Source: Irineochytrium annulatum (lineage: Eukaryota > Chytridiomycota > Chytridiomycetes > Chytridiales > Chytridiaceae). Taken from it: a DNA stretch of 27,124 nt. Below are positions 1 through 9,542 of this stretch, one piece after another (the first letter of the stretch is position 1; every line of letters starts with the position of its first letter). The stretch is from the NCBI GenBank assembly GCA_027600665.1, contig JADGJL010000278.1, forward strand, positions 1 to 27,124, read 5' to 3'. The notes beneath the pieces were generated by a model, which saw nothing but the letters and a program-made list of their open reading frames with translations, ran no database searches and was not told where the DNA came from. The translations under genes and the position numbers were made by a program.

Positions 1-250
1 GGGTGCGGGGGCTGGTGTGGCCGGCGCAAGCGACGGCTCAGCTACAGAGGCACGAGAGATCACAAGCTGGATGGAAGACCTCCTCAACGGGCTTGAGAAC
101 GTGACCATAGGTCTGCCTTGGCACGAAGGCGTCACTTATTCTTTTGATAGCTAACGTGATTTTGCAGAAATCTACCACACTGCCCGCTCCAAAGCACTGG
201 GTGCTCGTCTCCAGCTCCATCCCCGTCTGGCTCGAAGCCGTCTGCCTTGA
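1..250 (+). CDS. Possible 3' end of an unrecognised gene (partial)
   Basis: A reading frame is open from the left edge (starting at base 2). It encodes an Ala/Gly-rich stretch followed by an acidic helix-like segment (ITSWMEDLLNGLENVTI). A candidate intron, 111-167, has a GCTAAC branch site and a TTTTGCAG acceptor, but its donor GTCTGC is weak. Splicing there adds 26 codons (EIYHTARSKALGARLQ...) and a TGA at 248-250. An antisense frame, 38-385, is also open, so the coding strand is uncertain. I see no recognisable domain. Confidence 0.3.
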
Positions 251-2018
251 AGCCGTCTGTTTTTGACGACACCATCGATCCTTTGGATCCGCGGACGAGC
301 TGAATGGAGGTCGTCTGTGAACGGAGGTGGGAGGGTCGTAGAAGGCGTCGTCGAGCGCACTGGGTATCTGCATCGGATATTTCATACCTGCATTCAGGTA
401 ACCACTCCTTTGATCTGTACTAACACTTGAAAGTTGTGCTCTGCAAATCTTTGTTTTTGAGGTTCCATCAAGTCAAATTATTGCTGATATATGCTGATAT
501 ACGCTCGACTGCGGCAACCTTGATACAGCATGGTGGGCTCTGGGGTTTACTAGTAATAACCGTGGAGTCATGTGCTGGTCGGTTGGGCGCGACCTTGGTC
601 AGGTATTGTATGATATTATCTCTCTCTCTTGCCCTTCTTCCTGTCCACTTTGTTGTAAAATCCGTTGCTTGTTATGTAAGTGAGTGTGTTATACCACATA
701 CATAGTTTGGCTAACTTACTTTCCTCCTCTTTAAACAGAAGCTTGTACAGGGTTTTAGATCGGCTACGTCTATGAGTGTGGGAAATAATGAGAGTGAGTA
801 CTTTCACCAGGCGGGATAGTTAAAACTGGTTTAGGCCACCGACGGGCAGCGCGGAAAGCCCAAAGAATAAGTAAATTCTATACTTTTGTGGCCAAAGGCC
901 TTAAGGGACCTGCCAGCGAGTGTAATAGCTGCCGTTGCGATGGCTTGTAAAGTGGCTTGTTAATAAGCAATCGTATATCACCCAAAAGGGCGAAGTCATG
1001 CCATTTTTTCATACGAGATGTCAAACGTTTTCGAGCCATTGTTTATCATTATTGAATTCTGGGTTGAGGATTTTGAAGTGGGACTCCAATAAAATAAAGT
1101 GAGATGGAAGGCTAAGAAACATGTTTGTTCAATTCTCTTTTTCCTTGGGAATTTGATTTTACAAACTTTATCACCACCCCTCTCATGTAACATTAGAGTT
1201 AAAACGTCCGTGAAGGTAATTTCTTGCTCGTCCTCGTCAATAGTCAGTAATTTCACTCATCGATAGTCAGTATTTTCAATCATCGACCATTTTCCATCAT
1301 CGACCTCGTCAGTAGTAGTTAAATATTTTATGGAAGACTATAACTTTGCGGAAATGTCTTTCGCCGAGTCGAGCATCTCATTTAAAAGAGTAAGACCGCA
1401 GCCTGGTTTTCAATTTGAGCGGGATGAGGTAGTCCCCCAAAAAAGCGTTGACCTAGGAAACCAAAACTTTGCGTTCGACAGTCTCTAGAGGTCTGGCCAC
1501 CATTGCGCAATGATGACTCGACTCAATTTTGGCAGGCTCGAAGTGCTTGCGAGGCCATTTTTGGAGGAAATAGATCCCTCTTTGTTATCACATTCCAATG
1601 CGATGCGATAATGTACTGGACTCCACACCACCGCAAACATGTGTCGTAGACACGCATCCATGTTCATATTGCTTAAGAGAGGGCTTAAACTTATCCGATG
1701 GTCCTGATCTAGGTTTGATTGTTGCTTCATTTGCTAGTAACATATTTGAGGTGACTACGGAATCTTCAACCTAGATAACTTCACTCTATTCTCATATCAA
1801 ATGTTCAATGACTACAATTTGCAACTACTCATTCAGGGCATGACACTGCATGGCTACCAAATCTGTTGAAAAATTGATTTATGTACAATTTCAAGATCCA
1901 GCAGTTCTTTCAACCTACAGACTTTCATAACGTCATCTTGCCCTAACAAAAACTGCTTTCCTCTTTCTTGGCCTACTATCAGTTTTGTACGCTGCAACAG
2001 TCAACTCTAATTAACAGG
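251..2018. other. AT-rich gene-poor stretch left of the transposase relic
   Basis: No convincing gene. The short open frames here start at non-ATG codons or lack any family resemblance. From about 1617 to 1730 the plus strand reads a short Cys-containing peptide (CVVDTHPCSYC). It could be the decayed N-terminal part of the transposase that becomes recognisable at 2019, but it is too short to assign. Base composition is visibly AT-richer than the gene block beginning near 6648. Confidence 0.5.
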
Positions 2019-2485
2019 ATGGATTGTCCTTTATGCGGCAGTGATCCGATGGCTATTGTTTGTGATGGGGTTTCCATTGGCTTCCCCAAAAAGCTGCAGA
2101 GTTTGCATTAAAATATATGATCATTGTTTTATGTTAGTGGCCAGATTTAACCTGACTCCTAGACCCCCTACCTCAATTGCAAGTGCTGAGGAGTGCGTCG
2201 AAGTAACTGACAATCTTGAGCCATGGTTTTTTCGTACGTAGAAAATCCGTCCATCGTGAACTGTTTGAAAAGGTGGCAGCTAACTCGGACGGTGCTAGAT
2301 CTTCTATGATTGATTGGGAAGAGTTTAATGATGTTTTTGCCGCCCTTATGTTCCAGGCATGAGAAATGATTATTGATGCTCCTCTAATTAATGGAGCAGC
2401 TAACCTCGAAAGAGTTCATGACAAACTATCTTCGGCCCAAGGGTTGTGAGTTACTGAGGCAATTTTCAATGTCTGTGGTTCTACC

Positions 2486-2591
2486 TTCGTAGCGAGACAG
2501 GTGCATCGTTTGCTCAAGAGTTGAACTTCAGATGTGCAATTTGAAATCAATTGTTGATTGTGCGCATTCCTCTGCCTGATTGGACGTTCTG
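2486..2591 (+). repeat. Dispersed repeat A, copy 1 (inside the transposase relic)
   Basis: This ~106 base segment, beginning TTCGTAGCGAGACAGGTG, recurs in the same orientation at 4460-4567 with only a few substitutions and small indels. Read on the plus strand it encodes SETGASFAQELNFRCAI and lies inside the transposase relic. The repeat is therefore most simply two copies of one coding segment of the same element family. Confidence 0.85.
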
Positions 2592-3101
2592 TACGGCCGC
2601 GATTACGCTCCAATAAAAGTACTGTTGAAGATATCATGAGGGTTTGGGAGAAAACGCGTTCTGTTATTGAGACAAGAAAGATATCCATTAAAGATATCCA
2701 TTTCCTGCTTTTGGAAAACGTCTTGAAGCTATTCAGCTGAACGAAACAAAAGCGACCGCTTGATTTTGGTCATGGAATCATTCTAAGTGGTAGGAGAAAG
2801 ATAGGAATTCTTGCAGCTTACTATTATCCTCAGACAGGTGTGTGTAATTTCTATCAGCAAGTTCGTAGAAGATCATATTGCTCCAAGATCAAGTATGAAG
2901 ATAAAATGAACAAGAATTTGAAAGTGGCGTTCGGTGCTTGCAGAAAAAACTTTAAAGACCAGGAAGAACATGGTTTAACAGCAGGAATTATGGCTGCTTT
3001 GGTGTCCTCACTCGATCTGCTATCACTTTCATTTCTATGGGCCTGGACATGGCCAAAGATTGAGTGACGCCTTCTCTATGCTCTACTCTTAGTACGGATT
3101 T

Positions 3102-3137
3102 ACTTTTTAGTCTGTTACCACTTTTTAGTCTGTTACC
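3102..3137. repeat. 18-bp perfect tandem duplication
   Basis: The unit ACTTTTTAGTCTGTTACC occurs twice back to back (3102-3119 and 3120-3137). It sits just after the SDAFSMLYS segment of the transposase relic. It is probably a small replication-slippage duplication that contributed to the decay of the frame. Confidence 0.9.
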
Positions 3138-3681
3138 TCTAAAGGACAATTTTTAGTTTCACCAAAGCACCTGATTTGGTTGTGTATGACATAGCCTGGG
3201 CCATACGGCATGAAAAGAGCACCAGCCTTTTTTAAAGATACAGTTTTTCTAGTGGACAACTTTCATGCAAAGGGCCACAAACAATGTTCGGATGCATGCA
3301 GAATGCCGGTGAGGTGCAGCACTGCGAACAACTCTGATGTGTAAAGCTATAAAAATATGATGCTAGGCTCCAACTGATTAATAGTTCTGCGGCAGAAGTC
3401 GGGAACAGCGGTCAAAACAAGATTCGACTCTCAGTCAGCTACAGGAAAGAACGGAAAGCCGTAATAGTTGTACGCCAATTTCTCTGCTTGTGAAATCGTC
3501 GCAAGATACTGCAGGTTCTTAAAAACTTTTCTTTGAATATAAAGTAGCCACTTCCAGTGATCTCATGATTGAGAGACTATTTGTAACATGTTCTGTGCGG
3601 AGCCAAGCTGAGCTTTGCAGTTTTTTATAATAACTGGAAGTTGTACATAATAATTTCCTCAAAGAGGAGTCTTGTACTCTT

Positions 3682-4093
3682 GAGAAAAAATGTTACAGGG
3701 TCTAGCCACCGAAGCAACTTATTTTCCATACGGATAGCCAGTTTGTAGACACGGTATTGGGTTCTTGTAGACACTGTATTGGGTGCTCAAACACGACATC
3801 TTTCAAACTTGATTTCCTTTAGCTGCCAAACAAATGAGAAAAAAAGTTACAGCCATCAGAAAAAACTTTATCTGCTGCTGTAACTTTTTTTCGAGACAGC
3901 TAGCCAGTTTGTACACATGGCAGTGTACTTAAAAAACATGTCTTCTTTTGCTTCTCATGATCTTTTGACTTCTGTGCTCTTGAGAAACCGTTACAGCCCT
4001 CATAAACATTTTTAGCCCCAGAAAACTTTTGTCAAGCACAAGTAACAAATTTTTCCTCACAGCTATCCAGTTTGTAGACACGGTCGGGTGCTT
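3682..4093. repeat. Diverged tandem array of about three ~155-bp units
   Basis: Two landmarks recur in the same order. GAGAAA...GTTACAG occurs at about 3682-3698, 3836-3852 and 3982-3996. TAG/TATCCAGTTTGTAGACACGG-like occurs at about 3735, 3901 and 4064. The spacing between repeats is roughly 145-166 bases. Between landmarks the units are only loosely similar. Within the first unit a ~22 base subrepeat (TGTAGACACGGTATTGGGTT-like) is doubled at about 3744-3787. No coding function is visible. It may be the subterminal region of a transposable element. Confidence 0.6.
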
Positions 4094-4459
4094 ACACTGG
4101 TCATCATTCAATCCTTACGGCTGTTTAGTTCTTTAGCACACCAGAATGTGGTATCACCATCAAAGGACTTCATTCTACACTTTCAGCCTATAACTTTTTA
4201 TCAGGGCAGCTTTAAGCAGGTGCTGTTAGTATACCTTGCCTAGTCATCAAGATGGCATGGCAGCAAGGCCATGCAACTAGAACCAACAAATAAACATTTC
4301 GAAGTTTTTTTTTTTTTGGCAGGAGTAATTTTTTTGGGGGCCGCCTTTTCATCCTGGCTGCCTAGTGCCCTGGGACTTATCAGGTAAAACCGTCGTTTCG
4401 CTATTTGATCAAGTCCGTGATAGCGGTCTTGCTCGTTGGCCGTGAGATTGCCCTTCGGA

Positions 4460-4567
4460 TTCGTAGCAAGACAGGTGCGTCGTTTGCTCAAGAGTTGAAC
4501 TTGAGATGTGCAATTTGAAAATCAATTGTTGATTGTGCGCATTCTCTCTGCCTGATTGGACGCTCTG
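4460..4567 (+). repeat. Dispersed repeat A, copy 2
   Basis: Second copy of the segment at 2486-2591. It again encodes KTGASFAQELNLRCAI on the plus strand, followed by a stop. Similarity ends abruptly at GGACGCTCTG. The presence of two copies indicates that at least two related elements inserted in this island, or one was rearranged. Confidence 0.85.
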
Positions 4568-4974
4568 AGGCAAACGAAATGATTGGTGCGGAGTTTGACA
4601 TGCGCCACAATATTCTGACTGATCTTATGCCATGCGTCTCATTTTAAGACTGAGACATAATTAGTACACTCAGATTGTACTATCGGTTCATGAAATGTCA
4701 TAATTGACATCATGCGTAGTCCAATCTAATCACTGAATAGAGTGTGGGATCGACCCAACTTTGGATCTCACGTGTTTACACCTTATCTCGCCTCCCTGAG
4801 TAATCTTCATAAACTTAGCTAATGTCGATGAGGGGTAGCTAGTCCTTTAATTATTAGCGATCAAGTAGATCTTCGGAGGATCCCGTGGATTTTGCCCACT
4901 GTTTAGGCGGGTCCATTGCTCGCGTCAGACAACGCTCGCTGAGACTCCATACTTTCGCTATACTTGAGGATTTG

Positions 4975-5146
4975 GACTCTATTCCACCAATAACCCATTG
5001 GTGTTGCTCTTTCCCAAGGCCTGAGCGTGATTCCTATCGGATGAGAACATTTGGAACTTTAATGCCGCATCACCTCATAGTGATTATGGCGTATCAAACC
5101 TATATGTATACCAACATATATACGTGATACTGCGTTCCGCCTGACA
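4975..5146 (+). repeat. Dispersed repeat B, copy 1
   Basis: This ~170 base segment runs from GACTCTATTCCACC to GCGTTCCGCCTGACA. It recurs as a diverged direct copy at 5937-6094. Shared blocks include TTGCTCTTTCCC, TTCTATCGGAT-like, ACCTATATGT and TGCGTTCCGCCTGACA. Copy 1 lies inside the inverted-repeat-bounded element, copy 2 outside it. Confidence 0.75.
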
Positions 5147-5344
5147 ACCACTCCTGCGCTTGACATTTTCCCGCCGGAGCAGGACTGAAACTGATTCCTG
5201 CACAGGATATTGGGCTCTCCAGACCTTGACATCTTTTACCAGTCACCTGTCTACCTTACGAATCCGAAGAGCAATCTCACGGCCAACGATTAAGACCGCC
5301 ATCACGGACTTGATCAAATAGCTAAACAACGGTTTTTACCTGAT

Positions 5345-6647
5345 ACGATGAGAATGAGCCGGAGCTAACCGAACAGATACGAATAAATGGCTGCATTTGA
5401 ACAGTGGACTATGTCGACGATGGACCACGTCGAAGTGCCCTGTCAGCACTCGACGAGGGGACGAGCTATGCTCCAGGCTGAATCCGCGGAAGCTCGGATG
5501 ACACATCTATATTGCGATAACGGCATTACCTTTCTTTATATGTTTGATTACTTCTACCAATTGACCCGTTCGATTCCGTTCAGTTCTGCTTTCGTTTGTT
5601 ATTCCCTTTATTTCTTTTATTACGTTTTCCCTTTTTAAAGTTACGAGACATCCGCGCCACAACGTACATGCCCACCAGCGCCACTCCCTCACGGAATACG
5701 GTCATCGTGGCCGTCGGGTGTGGAAGCTATCGCCAACATTTCCCATTTTAAGCTTTACGCACACATTTACAGTGCTCATTCAACACCACCTTGCAAGCGC
5801 ACATTTGTTGGAGCGGTGACTTGAATTGTTTGCTAAGGCCATCGACCTGTGTCCACATCTTGGCGCCCCCACTCATTTCGACACTTACATTTTATGGGAC
5901 GCGAGATAGTGAACCAGGTCATGGTTTCACAATTTTGACTTTATTCGACCATAGTCCATTGCTGTTGCTCTTTCCCTAGGAAAGAGCGTAATTTCTATCG
6001 GATTGGAACAATGGTTAATCACCATCTAGCAATTATGGCATATTGAACCTATATGTGTACAAACATATATGTGATTATTGCGTTCCGCCTGACATGAGGA
6101 AGAAAGAAAACGGGAGAGACATGAAAGTAAGAGTAATCCCGTAGAACAGAGGATTCAAGGTAGAGAACGGAGAGGAAGCACAACATCGAACCGGAGTGGA
6201 TAGAAAAAAATCTTTCCTTGCAGGGCTGTTGTGTGATCATATCACAAGTATGATGAATATAATGGAGGTTGGTGCCAAATTTTTTACGAAACTTAACAAT
6301 GGCGTCTAGGTGGAGGAAGGGCAAATGTATAGTAATTGCATGATGCAGACAACAAGGGGCGGATAAGAAGAACAGTGTGTCCCAAAATCAGCAAAAAGCA
6401 GAGGTGTCAACCACCAAACCTCTCAGAATTATCTTCCAGGAAACACCGCAGTTGATTAGAAGGAAAAGAATTGCGAACGAACCAGAATCATACTTCAAGG
6501 CCAAAAAACTCCCTTTACTAAGCCAACAAAGCAATGATGTTGCAGCAGCACGCACAGCCAGTACTCAATGTGTATCCCATCAACTTCGTTCTCAGTATAC
6601 TTGCAGCTATCCCACCTATTCCCTCCCCCGCACGGTCGCCCAAATCA
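5345..6647. other. Gene-poor right part of the repeat island
   Basis: Apart from repeat B copy 2, I see no gene or recognisable element. The open frames on both strands are short and lack splice or domain support. Composition shifts from AT-rich to GC-rich at about 6600, where the neighbouring gene ends. Confidence 0.5.
5937..6094 (+). repeat. Dispersed repeat B, copy 2
   Basis: Diverged direct copy of 4975-5146, beginning GACTTTATTCGACC and ending CGTTCCGCCTGACA. It is slightly shorter owing to internal deletions. It carries the same ACCTATATGTGTACAAACAT palindromic-looking block. Confidence 0.75.
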
Positions 6648-7583
6648 CTAACGCACAACCTTCGCGTTCGCGGACCCTGCAACGCCCCGGTGCGGCCTCG
6701 ACCCCTCCACGAGCCTCAGCTTCGCAATGATGAGGTTTACGACTGGGACCAGCATGAGCAGCTTCACGATGATCCTGAAGCAGCTGACGTCCTCCATGTC
6801 ACCCCCTTTGCCCGCGTTCCCATTGCCCCCGCCACCGTCCCACCACTCGGCTTCCTCGGCCGTCACGGTCCGCCCTTTACCCCGCTTGGCTGGGAACGCA
6901 TTCCGGTCGTCCCCGTTGACGGGCCACCCGTGCGAACCGCCACGGTACGTCGGCGCCCCACGCGCGTACACCACGCTCCCGGGCATGTCCATCGCGGTCG
7001 CATTGTTCCCCGTGGCTACGCTGGCCCACGTTCTTTCCTCCCACATCCTCCTCCTGTTCCTCTCCCGCTCTTCAGCGGCCTCCTCCGCTCTCATGCTAAC
7101 TCGAATTCTCACGCTGATCCCGCACCCGCGCATGAGCTCCTCCAACTCCGCGACGCACGACAACGGCACCAGGAACAAATCGCCGCTGACGAGGCCGTCC
7201 GGGTTGCGCGTACATTGCAGCGCGATAGATCGAGGTCGGAGTTGAGGTTGGGAGGACAGGGACATTAGCGAGGACTGGAGGAGCAGGTCCAACAGGAGGG
7301 CGCCAGTGACAGGGTTGGTGGAGGGTAGGGTCAGGCTGGCGCGGATCAGGCCAGTGGTGTTCGAGATTGAGGCCAAGATGAATTGGTTCTTGCAGACTGC
7401 AAGCGACGACGCGAGCGACAACGGAAGTATGGAGTTAGAGCAGGCGAATGGCAAGTGGATGCCGCGCGAACGGGACGACTCACCGACGTCTATCCGCCAT
7501 ACGTCGCCCGAGCGGTCGATGGGCAGCGAGCGCGCGGCGGTGACGGCTTCGTCGAGCGCAGCGGGGCTGTTGTAGCGGGACAT
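6648..7583 (-). CDS. Unrecognised protein, possible C-terminal membrane-associated helix
   Basis: The only in-frame ATG near the 5' end is at 7583 (MSRYNSPAALDEAV). Codons rich in G/C at the third position, and absence of equally coherent protein on the other strand, support the minus strand. A likely intron at 7397-7483 (GTGAGT...CTTGCAG, 87 bases) keeps the frame whether spliced or not. Unspliced the product is 311 aa, spliced 282 aa. Visible features are a Leu-rich segment (TGALLLDLLLQSSLMSL), a charged helix (RAEEAAEERERNRRRMWEER), a Gly-rich linker, and a hydrophobic stretch near the end (FRIIVKLLMLVPVVNLIIAK). The frame stays open upstream to about 7906 with protein-like content (DERQWTLHCTVTGWKET) but no ATG, so a first exon may be missing. 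It is divergent from the RCC1 gene. I do not recognise the family. Confidence 0.55.
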   Translation of the reverse strand: MSRYNSPAALDEAVTAARSLPIDRSGDVWRIDVGESSRSRGIHLPFACSNSILPLSLASSLAVCKNQFILASISNTTGLIRASLTLPSTNPVTGALLLDLLLQSSLMSLSSQPQLRPRSIALQCTRNPDGLVSGDLFLVPLSCVAELEELMRGCGISVRIRVSMRAEEAAEERERNRRRMWEERTWASVATGNNATAMDMPGSVVYARGAPTYRGGSHGWPVNGDDRNAFPAKRGKGRTVTAEEAEWWDGGGGNGNAGKGGDMEDVSCFRIIVKLLMLVPVVNLIIAKLRLVEGSRPHRGVAGSANAKVVR

Positions 7584-7950
7584 CACTCCTGCCGTGCTTG
7601 TAGGTCCTGTCCTCGTCCCTGCGTTTCTCGTCTCCTTCCAGCCCGTCACGGTGCAGTGCAGGGTCCACTGGCGCTCGTCGAGGAGGAGGTCGGAAGTTGG
7701 CCGTTTATCCAGACGGGTGGAGGTTCTTCCTGATACGACACCGCGGACCGCGGGGATGTCGCAATGGGCCGACAACGGTGGTGGTGGTGGGTCGGCCGGA
7801 CTGCGATGCTCCGAGGGAGCACTGGTGGCGGCGACGGTGGCAAGTGCGGGGCGTTGGCGTCGAGGACGGAGGTCGAGGAGCGCGGCGGCAGTGGACGAAG
7901 CAGGCGGTTAGCAAGCACGTGAAAATCAAGGTGTGAAAGGCGCTTGATGA
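7584..7950. promoter_or_regulatory. Divergent intergenic region, partly coding-like
   Basis: This lies between the unrecognised minus-strand gene and the plus-strand RCC1 gene and presumably holds both promoters. No TATA box stands out. The half nearest 7583 is open in the minus-strand gene's frame up to about 7906 and may be an extra N-terminal coding part of it. Confidence 0.35.
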
Positions 7951-9201
7951 ATGAAAGCTGCAGGCGGACGAGCTCGCGCCCTCCTCTTCCGCGGCCTCTC
8001 CGCCTTCATCACGGATCCCGCGCTGGCCGGGGAGCCCGTTACGACCACCCTTACCCCAATCCTGATCGACCCGGACCTCAGGGGGTGCTGCGCGAACTGG
8101 TCGACAGTGATTGCTTGGACGGCAACGGGGCTTTATGTCCTGGGGTTCGCCGCATACGGAGAGGCTGTCCGGTCCATTTCCTGGGAGCATGGATGCATCA
8201 GGAAGGCGGCATGCCCTGATCCGACGGCTGGCGAGTCGGACGCCGCGATGATCGCGCTGCTGGAGGATGGGCGGCTGTTACTCGTTGACTTAGGGACTGC
8301 GACGGATGCGGGTGTGCCGCTGCAGGTGGACGTTCTCCCCGGCCGTAGCTGCCTGGATTTCGCCGTCGTTGGCCGCGGCACCGTTCTCGCGGCCACCGCG
8401 TCCTCCGACCTTCAACAGCAACTCGTCCGGATCCGCCTGCCCTCCGCCTCTTCGGGGCCTACACCTTCGATCTACTCTGCTCATCCTAGCCGTTCCCCCG
8501 TCACCAACATTGCGCGTCACCTAGCCCTCCTCTCCTCTGGCGATGTCGTCTCCCATGGTCGCGGCGGCCTGCACGGCGAGCTCGGCCACGGCCTTATGCA
8601 ATCTGGGTGTGATGACAGCGCCTACGAGGTCGTGGAGCATCTGGAGGGTTTGGGCTGTGGGATCGTTGCGTGCGGGAGCCGGCACTCGGCCGTCGCGCTG
8701 AAGTGTGGAGGCGTGGTGTACACGTTCGGGGAGGATCGATTTGGCCAACTGGGCGCTGCTATTGATTTGGACGTGGAGGACGACGCGGTGGTACATGACG
8801 GCGGTCATTGCGCTGGGAGGGATTCGGCGGACGTCGAGGAGACCCCGCCTGCCGGCGTGCGGAGGACGAACGCGGCGGTGCCATGGCCCGTTGCCGTGGA
8901 CGTGGAGTGGGATGATAGCGAGGGCAAGTGGAAGTTGGGCGACGTGGAGGAGGTTACATTTTTGGTGTGCGGGGAACGGCACATTGTCGCGTCTGACGGT
9001 TTCAGCGTGTTTGGATGGGGAGACGCAGAGTTTGGAGCTGTTGGCCACCGAGGGTCTTTAGAGACGGATCGGACGGCGAGGACGAGGATGAAGATGCCGC
9101 AGATGGGGAATAGGCAGACGGTCATCGGGCTGGAGTGCGGCGCGTGGACCACGTTGGTGTTGATTGAGTACGACGCAGAGGCAGACGTCACTGTAATATA
9201 A
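7951..9201 (+). CDS. RCC1-repeat protein, RCCD1-like
   Basis: Single-exon gene, 416 aa, starting at the ATG at 7951 (MKAAGGRARALLFRG). RCC1-type beta-propeller blades are clear in the C-terminal half: SGDVVSHGRGGLHGELGHG (~196-214), VACGSRHSAVALK...YTFGEDRFGQLG (~238-268), CGERHIVASDGFSVFGWGD (~340-358) and a closing LECGAWTTLVLI (~394-405). The N-terminal half is diverged but keeps blade-like W..TATGLYVLG (~52-67). An incomplete set of repeats split by an insertion, ending in CGxWxT, is the architecture of RCC1 domain-containing protein 1 (RCCD1). Animal RCCD1 partners the JmjC protein KDM8; that role here is only an inference. An acidic insertion (~270-330) separates the last two blades. 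Confidence 0.8.
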   Translation: MKAAGGRARALLFRGLSAFITDPALAGEPVTTTLTPILIDPDLRGCCANWSTVIAWTATGLYVLGFAAYGEAVRSISWEHGCIRKAACPDPTAGESDAAMIALLEDGRLLLVDLGTATDAGVPLQVDVLPGRSCLDFAVVGRGTVLAATASSDLQQQLVRIRLPSASSGPTPSIYSAHPSRSPVTNIARHLALLSSGDVVSHGRGGLHGELGHGLMQSGCDDSAYEVVEHLEGLGCGIVACGSRHSAVALKCGGVVYTFGEDRFGQLGAAIDLDVEDDAVVHDGGHCAGRDSADVEETPPAGVRRTNAAVPWPVAVDVEWDDSEGKWKLGDVEEVTFLVCGERHIVASDGFSVFGWGDAEFGAVGHRGSLETDRTARTRMKMPQMGNRQTVIGLECGAWTTLVLIEYDAEADVTVI

Positions 9202-9542
9202 CACAAACACATAAACGCGTTGAAAGTATAGATTATGTATATGTAAAACGAACCAGGAGGTCTTATGAATAGTGAATGTGGCAGAGAGCTTATTTACAAG
9301 TATTGTATAGCAGAAGAGGCAGTAGTAGCGTGTGTGTTGTGCTGATGTTCAGGCGCATGAGATCTTGACGGCAGCTTCCAGAGCCCCGTTTCGGTCGTAA
9401 AATTGTAGTTTAGATTGCAGGTGAGGTGATGACGAGTCTTGCAAGAGAACAACCGCCCCTCTCCCGAGCACGACGTTCCCTCTGTCGATGAGGCGGCAGT
9501 CGGTACAAAGTCCACTTACGGGTACCGATGCACTTTACTGCC
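9202..9542. other. Convergent intergenic region, possible 3' exon of the next gene
   Basis: This lies between the ends of the RCC1 gene and the minus-strand gene at 9543. A strong minus-strand donor (GTACGT, first base 9592) and an acceptor (CGACAG at 9482-9487) would remove 9482-9592 and extend the neighbouring minus-strand protein to a TAA at 9294. I could not decide between this and the simple stop at 9543. Confidence 0.35.

Larger units (their letters stand above)
2019..3500 (+). pseudogene. Decayed KDZ-type (CxC) DDE transposase
   Basis: Fragments in different plus-strand frames, in the right order, resemble the KDZ (Kyakuja-Dileera-Zisupton) transposase superfamily. They are: CPLCGSDPMAIVCDGVSIGF from about 2025; a segment around 2250-2370 (VHRELFEKVAANSDGARSSM, then WEEFNDVFAALMF); FRCAI and IPLPDWTFC around 2525-2590; EDIMRVWEKTRSVIETRK around 2625; NKNLKVAFGACRKNFKDQEEHGLTAG around 2910-2990 (given here as a span label only in part); CPHSICYHFHF and SDAFSMLYS at 3005-3093; FLVDNFHAKGHKQCSDACR at 3245-3305; and SSAAEVGNSG near 3385. 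The D in VDNFH and the E in AAEVG lie where family catalytic acidic residues would be expected. Many stops and frameshifts make it non-functional. The superfamily assignment is from remembered motifs, not a search. It may have introns, so some frame changes could be splicing rather than decay. Confidence 0.6.
4379..5344. mobile_element. Inverted-repeat-bounded element fragment (~966 bp)
   Basis: The ~99 bases at 4379-4477 (starting ATCAGGTAAAACCGTCG) recur in inverted orientation at 5244-5344. They differ at only about ten positions. The 767 bases between include repeat A copy 2 and one unit of repeat B. No flanking target-site duplication is obvious (GGGACTT on the left, ACGATGA on the right). 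The left arm is open on the plus strand (RYLIKSVIAVLLVGREIALR) and runs directly into the repeat A peptide. The arms could therefore be inverted copies of transposase-gene sequence rather than true terminal repeats. Confidence 0.5.

Noticed and set aside
3682..4093. Possible CRISPR-like array
   Set aside because: The units are long, diverged and lack short conserved repeats with unique spacers; the host is eukaryotic.
6534..7268. 244-codon plus-strand frame with plausible peptide content
   Set aside because: The overlapping minus-strand frame is longer, has GC-rich third positions, a good intron and coherent charged and hydrophobic segments. The plus strand offers no domain.
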